This document shows positions 18,423 through 26,979 of a stretch of DNA of 64,000 nucleotides, piece by piece; position 1 is the stretch's first letter; the number at the start of each line of letters is the position of its first letter. The stretch lies in assembly GCA_964291275.2 (NCBI GenBank), contig OZ219799.1:2108001-2172000 (forward strand). Direction: 5' to 3'. A program made the position numbers and the translations under genes. The notes under the pieces were generated by a model. That model was not told the DNA's origin. It did not search any database and saw only the letters and a list, made by a program, of their open reading frames with translations. The stretch is from Bin80 sp964291275. Lineage in GTDB: Bacteria; Bacteroidota; Rhodothermia; Rhodothermales; Bin80.

Positions 18423-19220
18423 ATGTGGGTCTGGTTACATCTCGTATGCGCCTTGGTCTTAACCATAGTCGGTAGTCTTCATACGAGTATCGGGGCATCA
18501 TTACGTCCCAGAGATGAGCGCTTGGCTTACAGGATGAAACGTCAGGGTATGGCAGCCCGCCTATTCTGTCGAGTTCTGAATATTCACGTGAAGGCATCCA
18601 GTGAAGCGAGATTGGCACCAGGTGTATTGAGGGTAAGCAACCATCTGACGGCGCTGGATCCAATATTCCTTGCATCCAAATTGGATGTCTGTTTCGCGGG
18701 CAAGGCAGAGATTACGCGCTGGCCAATAGTAGGGTGGATCTGTCGTACCTATGCCATGCTGTTGGTTGACAGATCCCGTAAGGGACGGGCTAAAGCGTTT
18801 GCTTCTCAGGTCCGGGCACGTCTCATGGAACGCGGTTCGGTTATGGTATTCCCTGAAGGTACGACAGGTGATGGTAAGGCGTTGTTGCCATTCAAAACGG
18901 GCTCCTTTGAAAGCATCAGAGGCTGGGATAAAGGGCGAGTGCAACCAATATTTGTAAATGTGATCGGCCTGAACGGGCGTGCAGTGCAGGGCAGTGAAGG
19001 ACGGGAAAAAGTTTCCCACGTACATCACGATACGTTTGTTGGACATGTGTATTACTTGGCGGGTTTCAGTCGACTGGATATAGAGTTGCGAATTGGTCCA
19101 TTTCTTGAAACCCAAGGCATGGATCGTAAAGCAATCTCGAAAGTGGTCAGAGAGGCTATCTTGTTGCTTGCCGAAACAATACCTACGGCGCATAGTAGCG
19201 AACCTAATGCAGGATCCTAA
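18423..19220 (+). CDS. plsC: 1-acyl-sn-glycerol-3-phosphate acyltransferase family
   Basis: 265-aa membrane-associated acyltransferase. An N-terminal hydrophobic helix (HLVCALVLTIVG) precedes the catalytic H-x4-D motif in VSNHLTALDPIF and the glycerophosphate-binding motif FPEGTTGDGKALLPFKTG. It acylates lysophosphatidic acid in phospholipid synthesis, or a related acceptor. Its 3' end overlaps the protease gene by 14 bp, suggesting coupled translation. Confidence 0.85.
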   Translation: MWVWLHLVCALVLTIVGSLHTSIGASLRPRDERLAYRMKRQGMAARLFCRVLNIHVKASSEARLAPGVLRVSNHLTALDPIFLASKLDVCFAGKAEITRWPIVGWICRTYAMLLVDRSRKGRAKAFASQVRARLMERGSVMVFPEGTTGDGKALLPFKTGSFESIRGWDKGRVQPIFVNVIGLNGRAVQGSEGREKVSHVHHDTFVGHVYYLAGFSRLDIELRIGPFLETQGMDRKAISKVVREAILLLAETIPTAHSSEPNAGS

Positions 19221-20742
19221 AACATCAACATATCGTTTTGAATCCAGGCGCGAACAATTTCGGCTTCTGATCGGAATTGGTTTGGTCAGTGCAGGGTTGT
19301 TGGCTGGGATATTCTTTATGCTACTTGCATACCCTCCGGCTCCCCGAGGCTCCCAATTTGCCGAGATCCGTCTTGTCGAACGGGCAAGTTCGGATGAAGA
19401 AGCGATGGAGTCAGAGATGTCTGCTCTTCCTGTCCCCGGTGATGCATTCCGGGACGTTGCTCGCCGTACAGTCCAGTCTGTTGTTTCCATTAATGTCGAA
19501 TCCAGCTGGTCTTCACGTTTCTGGTCTCCGTCTGATTCCGATTCAGAGATGTTTCGTGAAAATGAGGGCAGTGGCGTTGTAATTACCCCGCAAGGGCACA
19601 TTGTGACTAGCTATCACCTCGTAGAGGATGCGGGGAAACTGCAGATTAGGTTTGCAGATAAGCGAGAGTATGAGGCATACACGGTGGGTGTAGATCCATC
19701 GACGGACCTAGCGGTGATACAGATTGTCCTGCGCCCAGGAGAGAGAGTTGCGCCCATTACGGTTGGAGATTCAGAAACTGTGCAGCTAGGGGACTGGGTT
19801 CTAGCAGTAGGTAATCCGCTGCAACTCAACTCAACCGTTACAGCGGGGATTGTGAGCGCTCTTGGTCGTTCAATGAACATCATTGACGAGAGTTTTGGGG
19901 TAGAGGCCTTTATCCAGACGGATGCAGCAATCAATCCTGGAAGTTCTGGTGGAGCACTCGTCAATCTCAGCGGCGAACTCATTGGCATTAATACGGCGAT
20001 AGCAACGGACAGTGGGTTCTATGAGGGTTATGGTTTTGCTATTCCGGTCAACTTAATGATTCGTGTTGCAAGTGATCTGATTGAATTTGGGGAATTTCGG
20101 CGTGGCTACATAGGGGTAGTACCCACAAATGTGCATGCAAAACTGGCACGAGCATTGGGGATGACAACGATTCAGGGTGTATTTATAGATCAGATTTATG
20201 GCGGAAGTGCAGCGGAGATTGCTGGATTGCAGCCGGGGGATGTGATCGTTGCGATCAACGGACAGCCTGTGAATGAACCCAATGAACTACAAAGTATAAT
20301 TATGCTACAACGTCCTAATTCCACAGTAGAGGTTGCGTATTGGCGCGAAGGTCGAGTGGATAGCTTACAACTCACACTGCTTGGACGGGACCATCCAAAG
20401 GTTGCCTCCTGGTTGGCTGAAATGGGATACTATCCACGCAGAGAGGTTAGTACTGCCAGATATTTAGATCAGTGGGGTCTTGTACTACGGGACAAATGGG
20501 GAGAGGAAGATGAGAAACGGTTCGGAAATTTTGAGGGTGTAATAATACAGCGCGTGATGCGTCAGGAGGAGATAGAACATTTGCAGGCAAATGTTCTATT
20601 GGAACGCATCAATGGGGAGGAAATCAACTCAGTCGAACAGGCTGTTAGAATGCTGAATAGTGCAGGCGAGAGTGTAAGACTCACCATTCGTGATAAGTGG
20701 AACGTTCCACGGATGGTAAATATGAGCGAGCTTAAAGGGTAG
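19207..20742 (+). CDS. DegP/HtrA-like serine protease with PDZ domain
   Basis: 511-aa periplasmic protease anchored by an N-terminal membrane helix (LLIGIGLVSAGLLAGIFFML). The trypsin-like triad is visible: His in IVTSYHLVEDA, Asp in DPSTDLAVIQI, Ser in NPGSSGGALVN. A PDZ domain follows (GVFIDQIYGGSAAEIAGLQP), and a second divergent PDZ-like segment probably lies at the C-terminus. HtrA proteases degrade or refold damaged envelope proteins. Start ATG 19207 is chosen because the longer frame from 19093 lies inside the acyltransferase gene. Confidence 0.93.
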   Translation: MQDPKTSTYRFESRREQFRLLIGIGLVSAGLLAGIFFMLLAYPPAPRGSQFAEIRLVERASSDEEAMESEMSALPVPGDAFRDVARRTVQSVVSINVESSWSSRFWSPSDSDSEMFRENEGSGVVITPQGHIVTSYHLVEDAGKLQIRFADKREYEAYTVGVDPSTDLAVIQIVLRPGERVAPITVGDSETVQLGDWVLAVGNPLQLNSTVTAGIVSALGRSMNIIDESFGVEAFIQTDAAINPGSSGGALVNLSGELIGINTAIATDSGFYEGYGFAIPVNLMIRVASDLIEFGEFRRGYIGVVPTNVHAKLARALGMTTIQGVFIDQIYGGSAAEIAGLQPGDVIVAINGQPVNEPNELQSIIMLQRPNSTVEVAYWREGRVDSLQLTLLGRDHPKVASWLAEMGYYPRREVSTARYLDQWGLVLRDKWGEEDEKRFGNFEGVIIQRVMRQEEIEHLQANVLLERINGEEINSVEQAVRMLNSAGESVRLTIRDKWNVPRMVNMSELKG

Positions 20743-20752
20743 CGGGCGTCGG

Positions 20753-21943
20753 ATGCTGCGATATTTGACAGCTGGCGAATCCCATGGTGAGGCGCTGGTG
20801 GGAATTGTTGAAGGGATGCCGGCAGGTGTGCCGCTCACTGCGAAGGATATCAATCGTCACTTGGCTCGACGTTGGTTGGGGTTTGGCCGGGGCGGACGTG
20901 CTAAGTTCGAGCGTGACAAAATCCACATTTACTCAGGGGTGCGTTTTTCGAAAACAATTGCCAGCCCGATTGGATTGCGATTGGACAATTCGGCCTACAG
21001 GAAGGACAAAAGTGGATGGCCAGAGGTGATGGCCGTTGATGGAACAGGGGAGGATATCAAACGGGTAACTTTGCCACGGCCTGGCCATGCGGACTTAGTC
21101 GGGACACAAAAGTATGGGTTCAATGACATTCGACCCGTTATTGATCGTGCAAGTGCACGTGAAACCGCCATGCGCGTAGCCTGTTGTTCGATTGCACGCC
21201 AGCTGCTTAAACAGTTTGGGATCGAGGTAGGCAGTCATGTTATTCAAATTGGTGAAGTCGGATGGGATCATGAAGCCGACTGGTGTGAGCGGCGGGAAGC
21301 GCTCATAGTTGAAGGGGCTGAGAACATCAATGGTCTGGCAGATCAGAGCGAAGTGCGCATGTTAGACGAAGAACTTAGCCGTACTTGTGTAGATCACATC
21401 AAACAGACCAAAAAATCCGGAGATTCACTCGGAGGGATTTACGAAGTTGTAGTTACGGGGGTGCCGCCTGGCCTGGGATCCTACGTACACTGGGATCGGC
21501 GTTTGACTGGACTATTAGCTCAGGCGATTCTTTCTATACAGGCACAGAAAGGTGTTGAAATTGGCGATGGAATAGCAAATACCCGTCGTCCAGGCTCCCA
21601 GGTACACGATGAGATTTTCCGGGACGATGAGGGTGTATTTCGACGAAGATCTAATCGTGCAGGTGGACTTGAAGGTGGCATGACGAATGGGATGCCAATA
21701 ATTGTACGGGGCTATATGAAGCCGATTCCTACACTCATCAAACCGCTGGAAACTGCAGATATGGTAACTGGCAAGGCTCAACCGACGCGCTATGAGCGCA
21801 GCGATGTGACTAGTGTGCCAGCCGCTTCAACGGTAGCCGAAGCGACGGTGGCCTGGGTGATAGCCAATGCGTTCCTTGAGAGATATGGTGCGGATAGCCT
21901 CGAAGAAATGATGGTACGTTTTTCTAATGCCTCCCGGGTATAG
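20753..21943 (+). CDS. aroC: Chorismate synthase
   Basis: Last enzyme of the shikimate pathway, turning EPSP into chorismate with reduced FMN. It is 396 aa. It shows the N-terminal LTAGESHGEALVGIVEGMP, the conserved RPGHADLVGTQKYG and RASARETAMRVA, and the C-terminal segment with RYERSDVTSVPAAS. It starts 10 bp after the protease gene, and valS follows within 30 bp. Confidence 0.97.
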   Translation: MLRYLTAGESHGEALVGIVEGMPAGVPLTAKDINRHLARRWLGFGRGGRAKFERDKIHIYSGVRFSKTIASPIGLRLDNSAYRKDKSGWPEVMAVDGTGEDIKRVTLPRPGHADLVGTQKYGFNDIRPVIDRASARETAMRVACCSIARQLLKQFGIEVGSHVIQIGEVGWDHEADWCERREALIVEGAENINGLADQSEVRMLDEELSRTCVDHIKQTKKSGDSLGGIYEVVVTGVPPGLGSYVHWDRRLTGLLAQAILSIQAQKGVEIGDGIANTRRPGSQVHDEIFRDDEGVFRRRSNRAGGLEGGMTNGMPIIVRGYMKPIPTLIKPLETADMVTGKAQPTRYERSDVTSVPAASTVAEATVAWVIANAFLERYGADSLEEMMVRFSNASRV

Positions 21944-21970
21944 CCTGCCATAACAAGTACTATCGTGGAA

Positions 21971-24634
21971 ATGAGTGATATGAGGGGCCGTTCGGCGGCC
22001 TACGATCCAAAGGCGACCGAAGCCCGTTGGTATGAGTACTGGGAGTCAAATGGTTTCTTTCGGGCTGATCGTGTGAGTGGACGATCTCCTCACACGATTA
22101 TGATGCCTCCTCCCAATGTGACAGGAGCACTGCATATGGGGCATGCACTGCAGGATACGATTCAGGATGCTCTGACACGTATGCGCCGAATGCAGGGTAG
22201 AGAAGCGCTATGGATGCCTGGCAAAGATCACGCGGGGATCGCGACACAAAACGTTGTGGAGCGCACGCTGAAGAAAACAGAGGGCAAGAATCGGTTTGAT
22301 TTGGGTCGTGAAGCCTTTATTGAGAAGGTTTGGGAGTGGGTGAGTGAATATGGTGATCGAATCCTACAACAAAAACGCCGTCTGGGGGATTCATGTGACT
22401 GGGAGCGGGAACGGTTCACCATGGATCCGGGGTATGTGAGAGCTGTGCAGCATGTTTTTGTGAAGCTGTATGAAGAAGGCCTCATCTATCGCGGATATTA
22501 TCTCGTGAACTGGTGTCCGGTGGACCGGACTGCACTCTCTGATGAGGAAGTGGATAACGTCGAACGGGATGGCTTTCTGTGGTACATCCGATATCCGACA
22601 GAGGATGGGAGTGGTCACATCACAGTGGCGACAACCCGACCGGAAACCATGTTGGGTGACGTAGCAGTAGCCGTTAATTCCAATGACGGGCGCTACGCAG
22701 AATTGGTGGATAAGCGCGTCAGATTACCGCTTACCCAGCGCCATATTCCAGTTGTAGCTGACGACTATGTACAACAGGAATTTGGAACAGGAGCGCTCAA
22801 GATTACCCCCGGCCATGATAAGAATGATTTTGAAGTTGGAAAGCGCCATGGATTGGAGGCTTTGAGTGTTATTGCGGAAGATGGAACCCTGAACGAGCAT
22901 GCAGGCATCTATGCGGGAATTGATCGCTTCGAGGCGCGAACGATCATTGTTAAAGACTTGGAAGCGGAGGGATTTCTCGAGAAAGTCGAGCCATACAAGA
23001 GTACAGTACCGGTTTCGCAACGCTCCAAGGCGGTCGTGGAACCTCTTTTATCCCGTCAGTGGTTTGTTCGCATGAAGCCGCTCGCAGAGCCAGCGATCGC
23101 TGCAGTAAGGGACGGCACTGTAAAATTTCATCCACGGCGCTGGGAAAACGAATATTTCCGCTGGCTGGAAGAGATTCGTGACTGGTGTATCAGTCGGCAA
23201 CTATGGTGGGGACATCGTATTCCGGTCTGGTACTACACGGATTCAAGTGGAGCGGTTGATGAAACTCGCGGGTTTGTAGTGGCGGTAGAGCAGCCCGAGC
23301 CGGGCATGATACAGGATGAAGATGTGCTGGATACATGGTTTTCGTCTTGGCTTTTCCCGTTCGCTACACTCGGATGGCCGAGCGAGGACGCTGATACCCA
23401 GGCTGATTTGAAATACTTCCATCCAACACATGTGCTGGTATCTGGCTACGACATCCTGTTCTTCTGGATTGCTCGTATGATCATGGCCTCGCTCTATTTT
23501 ATGGGGGAGGTACCCTACCGGGATATTTTCATTACTGGCATGATCAAGGACAAACTTGGTCGGTGGATGTCCAAGAGTCTCGGCAATGGGATTGATCCTT
23601 TGGAATTGATTGAGAAGTATGGAGCAGATGCAGTGCGATTTTATCTCACAATTTTATGTGCGCAGGGGCAGGATATTCGACTGGATCCTGCAGGCTTTAA
23701 AATGGGGCGCAACTTCGCCAATAAAATCTGGAATGCGTTCAATGTGTTCGGTCGGTTTATCCAGTCGGATAAGGACTACCGGCGCACAAGATCAATCAAA
23801 GAACTTGAGTTGGTCGAACGCTGGATGCTCACGCGTCTTGCAGAATGTATTGAGGCAGTGGAAGAGGCACTGACTAAATACAGATTGAATGAAGCTGCAA
23901 ACCTGCTCTACACCACTTTTCGCAATGATTACTGTGATTGGTATCTAGAGTTGGTCAAGCCGCAGCACGAATCTGTCATGTCCGAGGAGAGTATTGCCCT
24001 CTCCATCGAAATCTATGAGCAGCTGATCCAGTTACTCCATCCGTTTATGCCATTTATCACGGAGGAGTTGTGGCATCGCCTCCGCCCTCGTGCGGAGGGG
24101 GAAGCATGTATGGTATCCAGGTGGCCGACTGCAACGAGTGAGCGTGATACAGCGGGCGCGGAACAGTTTGCATTCCTTCAGGAGGCGGTGACGGCAATCA
24201 GACATCTGCGTAGCAAGTATGGCGTAGCTCCGGGTAAGAGTATTGAGGTTACGTTGAGTTTATCGGAGGAACAACCAGAATTGGCCGATAGAATGTTGGC
24301 ATGTAAGGGGTATTTCGAGAAGCTTGCTCGCGTGACGAATCTGAACGTCGGCGTGAACTTACCAAAACCGCCGCAGTGTGCCTCGACCGTTGTGGAAGCT
24401 GCGCTGATTTATGTGCAAGGTATGGTCGATCCATTGGAGGAGCGACAGCGGCTTGCCAAGAGCTTAGCCCAGAGAGAAGCTTTTCTTCTTCGGGTGCAGA
24501 AGAAGTTGCGGAACGAGAAATTTATCAGCCGTGCACCAGCGAATGTAGTTGAACGTGAGCGTCAGAAAGAGCTGGACGCTAAGGCTGAGATCGAACGGCT
24601 GAAAACCAGCCTTGCAGCGTGGATGGAAGCGTGA
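21971..24634 (+). CDS. valS: Valyl-tRNA synthetase
   Basis: Class I synthetase charging tRNA-Val. It is 887 aa from ATG 21971; a GTG at 21965 is also possible. The HIGH motif is PPPNVTGALHMGHAL. The editing domain follows (TTRPETMLGDVAVAV). The second signature reads GRWMSKSLGNGIDP, i.e. WMSKS where most family members have KMSKS. The C-terminal coiled coil typical of ValS is present (EERQRLAKSLAQREAFLLRV). It ends in a GTGA overlap with the carbamoyltransferase start, so the pair is probably translationally coupled. Confidence 0.95.
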   Translation: MSDMRGRSAAYDPKATEARWYEYWESNGFFRADRVSGRSPHTIMMPPPNVTGALHMGHALQDTIQDALTRMRRMQGREALWMPGKDHAGIATQNVVERTLKKTEGKNRFDLGREAFIEKVWEWVSEYGDRILQQKRRLGDSCDWERERFTMDPGYVRAVQHVFVKLYEEGLIYRGYYLVNWCPVDRTALSDEEVDNVERDGFLWYIRYPTEDGSGHITVATTRPETMLGDVAVAVNSNDGRYAELVDKRVRLPLTQRHIPVVADDYVQQEFGTGALKITPGHDKNDFEVGKRHGLEALSVIAEDGTLNEHAGIYAGIDRFEARTIIVKDLEAEGFLEKVEPYKSTVPVSQRSKAVVEPLLSRQWFVRMKPLAEPAIAAVRDGTVKFHPRRWENEYFRWLEEIRDWCISRQLWWGHRIPVWYYTDSSGAVDETRGFVVAVEQPEPGMIQDEDVLDTWFSSWLFPFATLGWPSEDADTQADLKYFHPTHVLVSGYDILFFWIARMIMASLYFMGEVPYRDIFITGMIKDKLGRWMSKSLGNGIDPLELIEKYGADAVRFYLTILCAQGQDIRLDPAGFKMGRNFANKIWNAFNVFGRFIQSDKDYRRTRSIKELELVERWMLTRLAECIEAVEEALTKYRLNEAANLLYTTFRNDYCDWYLELVKPQHESVMSEESIALSIEIYEQLIQLLHPFMPFITEELWHRLRPRAEGEACMVSRWPTATSERDTAGAEQFAFLQEAVTAIRHLRSKYGVAPGKSIEVTLSLSEEQPELADRMLACKGYFEKLARVTNLNVGVNLPKPPQCASTVVEAALIYVQGMVDPLEERQRLAKSLAQREAFLLRVQKKLRNEKFISRAPANVVERERQKELDAKAEIERLKTSLAAWMEA

Positions 24635-26379
24635 CATATATTCTGGGTATTAGTTGCTGGTACCATGATTCTGCCGCCTGCCTGCTAAAAGACGGCATCA
24701 TCGTTGCGGCTGCTCAGGAGGAGCGCTTTACAAGAATAAAGCATGACGCGTCTTTGCCCGTCAATGCAATAGCCTGGTGCCTCAGATATGCAGGTATCAC
24801 GGCTAAGGACCTGAGTATAGTATCCTATTACGACAAGCCGTTTCTGAAATTTGAGAGACTCTTGGAGACGTACATCTCCGGTGCACCACGTGGGATCCCC
24901 TCCTTCCTCAAAGCAATGCCGGTATGGCTGAAGCGTAGCCTGTGGATTCCAGAAATTCTCCGCAAGGAAATCGACTTTCGTGGTACGTTACTTTTCTGTG
25001 AGCATCACGAGAGTCATGCAGCCAGCGCCTTCTTTCCGTCGCCGTTCGACCGCGCTGCAATCATAACGACGGATGGGGTGGGGGAGTGGGCTACTACTTC
25101 TGTGGGGATAGGGAATCAGTCCAGGATCGTGCTCAAAGAAGAGATTCATTTTCCGCATTCGCTGGGATTATTATACAGCACCTTCACGGGGTATTGCGGT
25201 TTTCGGGTTAACTCCGGTGAGTACAAGCTCATGGGGCTGGCGCCGTACGGTAAGCCAAAATATGTACAAACGATTCTGAATGAGCTCATTGATCTGAAGG
25301 AGGATGGTTCCTACCGATTGAACCTTCGCTATTTCTCGTTTCCATGGGGTCTTCGGATGTACTCCCGCGCTTTCGAGGATCTCTTTGGTGGCCGGGTGCG
25401 CAGTCCAGAATCTTCTATCACCCACAGAGAGCTTGATCTCGCGCGATCTATTCAGGTTGTTACAGAAGAAGTTGTTCAACGAATGGCTCGGCATGCTGCA
25501 AGGGAATCAGGTGAGCGTAAGCTTTGCATGGCCGGTGGCGTAGCCCTGAATTGTGTTGCTAACGGCAAACTCTTACGATCAGGGCTTTTTGAGGAAATAT
25601 GGATTCAGCCGGCCGCAGGCGACGCAGGCGGTGCACTTGGAGCAGCATTGATGGCTTGGCACGACCATGCCCAGGCCCCTCGTGAACCTTGTGCGTCTGA
25701 TGCAATGAAGGGCGCCAAACTTGGCCCCTCGTACGACGCAGACGAAATTCGTGCCGCACTGGACGCAGTTTCGATCCGCTACGAAGAGCTCAGTGAGGAA
25801 ATGCTGTGTAAGCGAACAGCTGAGTCCCTGTCGGCTCAGAAGGTGGTTGGTTGGTTTCAGGGAAGCATGGAATATGGTCCGCGTGCATTAGGTAACCGCA
25901 GTATTCTTGCAGATCCTCGTCAACTCCGTATGCAGCGGCATGTGAACCAGTCCATCAAGTTCAGAGAAAGTTTTCGTCCCTTTGCTCCGGCTGTGTTGGC
26001 CGAAAAAGCGTCTGACTGGTTTAAAATGGTGTGCGAGAGCCCGTACATGCTCCTAACTTCGCAGGTGCAGGATGCACACATCGAGGGGGAGGGTTTAGAG
26101 CGGCAGCAGAATATAGAGTCACCGATAGCGGCGGTAACCCATGTGGATGGTTCCGCCCGTGTTCAGACGGTAAGTGAGCAGAGTAACCCTCTTTTTTACC
26201 GGTTACTGCAGGAATTTGAAGTTTTGACCGGATGTCCTGTGCTGGTCAACACAAGCTTCAACGTACGCGGAGAGCCCATCGTCTGCACACCCGAGGATGC
26301 GATAAGGTGTTTCCGGGATACGCACATGGATATCTTGGTAGTTGGTCCGTTTCGGGTGAATAAAAAAGATCTAGCGTGA
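24631..26379 (+). CDS. Carbamoyltransferase (NodU/CmcH family)
   Basis: 582-aa enzyme that moves a carbamoyl group from carbamoyl phosphate, via carbamoyl-adenylate, to a hydroxyl of a small molecule or glycan. The N-terminal Kae1-like ATPase fold begins LGISCWYHDSAACLL with the metal-binding CEHHESHAASAF. The C-terminal YrdC-like part contains FQGSMEYGPRALGNRSIL and NTSFNVRGEPIVCTP. Start GTG 24631 overlaps the valS stop (GTGA). In-frame GTG 24619 is the alternative. No natural-product cluster is adjacent, so the acceptor is unknown. Confidence 0.9.
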   Translation: MTYILGISCWYHDSAACLLKDGIIVAAAQEERFTRIKHDASLPVNAIAWCLRYAGITAKDLSIVSYYDKPFLKFERLLETYISGAPRGIPSFLKAMPVWLKRSLWIPEILRKEIDFRGTLLFCEHHESHAASAFFPSPFDRAAIITTDGVGEWATTSVGIGNQSRIVLKEEIHFPHSLGLLYSTFTGYCGFRVNSGEYKLMGLAPYGKPKYVQTILNELIDLKEDGSYRLNLRYFSFPWGLRMYSRAFEDLFGGRVRSPESSITHRELDLARSIQVVTEEVVQRMARHAARESGERKLCMAGGVALNCVANGKLLRSGLFEEIWIQPAAGDAGGALGAALMAWHDHAQAPREPCASDAMKGAKLGPSYDADEIRAALDAVSIRYEELSEEMLCKRTAESLSAQKVVGWFQGSMEYGPRALGNRSILADPRQLRMQRHVNQSIKFRESFRPFAPAVLAEKASDWFKMVCESPYMLLTSQVQDAHIEGEGLERQQNIESPIAAVTHVDGSARVQTVSEQSNPLFYRLLQEFEVLTGCPVLVNTSFNVRGEPIVCTPEDAIRCFRDTHMDILVVGPFRVNKKDLA

Positions 26380-26935
26380 ATTACAGTGGAGGATTTAGGC
26401 TATGATAATCAGGGATGTAAATGAGACCGAGCCGAGCCTTAACATTTGGCAACCTGGCGAGCTTTGTGTGCTGAGGAGAGGGCGTAAGTGGACACCATCA
26501 TGCCAGTGTATCCGAAGCAAATCCAGTTCAGAGAGCTTCTCTGCTGTTTTCTTGACATATCCTTGACTGCAACACAATTTAGCGACACATCTTCCCGTTT
26601 AAGTTGTTCTCCAAACAGTTCCTTAGTCCCGCTGCAAAGAGGTAACCCGCATCAACAGACACAGTGATGCGTTACCTGCGTTAATAGAAGTGGATAAATT
26701 TGAGGGGGCTCATATACTTAACTGTACACTGCTTGGGTCAGAAGAACGTGCACCCCTACAAAGCGTATGAGAAAACGTGTATCCCTGCAAAGCTTATGAC
26801 TAGAAGAGTCCGGGCATTCTGCACTTGGTAGCAATCATCCACGATGTCGTGCGCCAATTCACCAAAAGCCACTGGCACCACATACCACCCCTGCGGCTTC
26901 GAGCCGAGAATGGGGTCAAACTGACTGCATGTCCT
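26380..26935. other. Intergenic region, no supported gene; imperfect direct repeat
   Basis: About 555 bp with no convincing coding sequence on either strand. It contains a hairpin at 26641-26676 and an imperfect direct repeat near 26745-26800, whose units share ACGTG, then CCCT, CAAAGC and TATGA. It should also hold the original promoter of the propeller gene that starts at 26936. Confidence 0.5.
26641..26676. repeat. Inverted repeat / hairpin
   Basis: The left arm GGTAACCCGCATCA pairs with the right arm TGATGCGTTACC, leaving a two-base bulge and a loop of about 10 bases. No T-run follows it, so a simple intrinsic terminator is not obvious. It lies about 260 bp downstream of the carbamoyltransferase stop. 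Confidence 0.5.
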
Positions 26936-26979
26936 ATGAATAGAATCATACAAGTAAGCCTGGCTCTGGCAGGCTTGGC
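26936..26979 (+). pseudogene. 5' fragment (signal peptide) of an IS-split propeller gene
   Basis: ATG 26936 begins a signal peptide, MNRIIQVSLALAGL. The frame is cut by the IS at 26980. Joining base 26979 to base 29549, which removes the IS and one copy of its 8-bp target repeat, continues the frame as ALSTPVVATASG. It then runs directly into the propeller ORF on the far side. The composite N-terminus is therefore a normal export signal. The fragment alone has no function. Confidence 0.88.

Noticed and set aside
26745..26800. Direct repeats considered as a CRISPR or iteron array
   Set aside because: Only two imperfect units, adjacent, without spacers of constant length.
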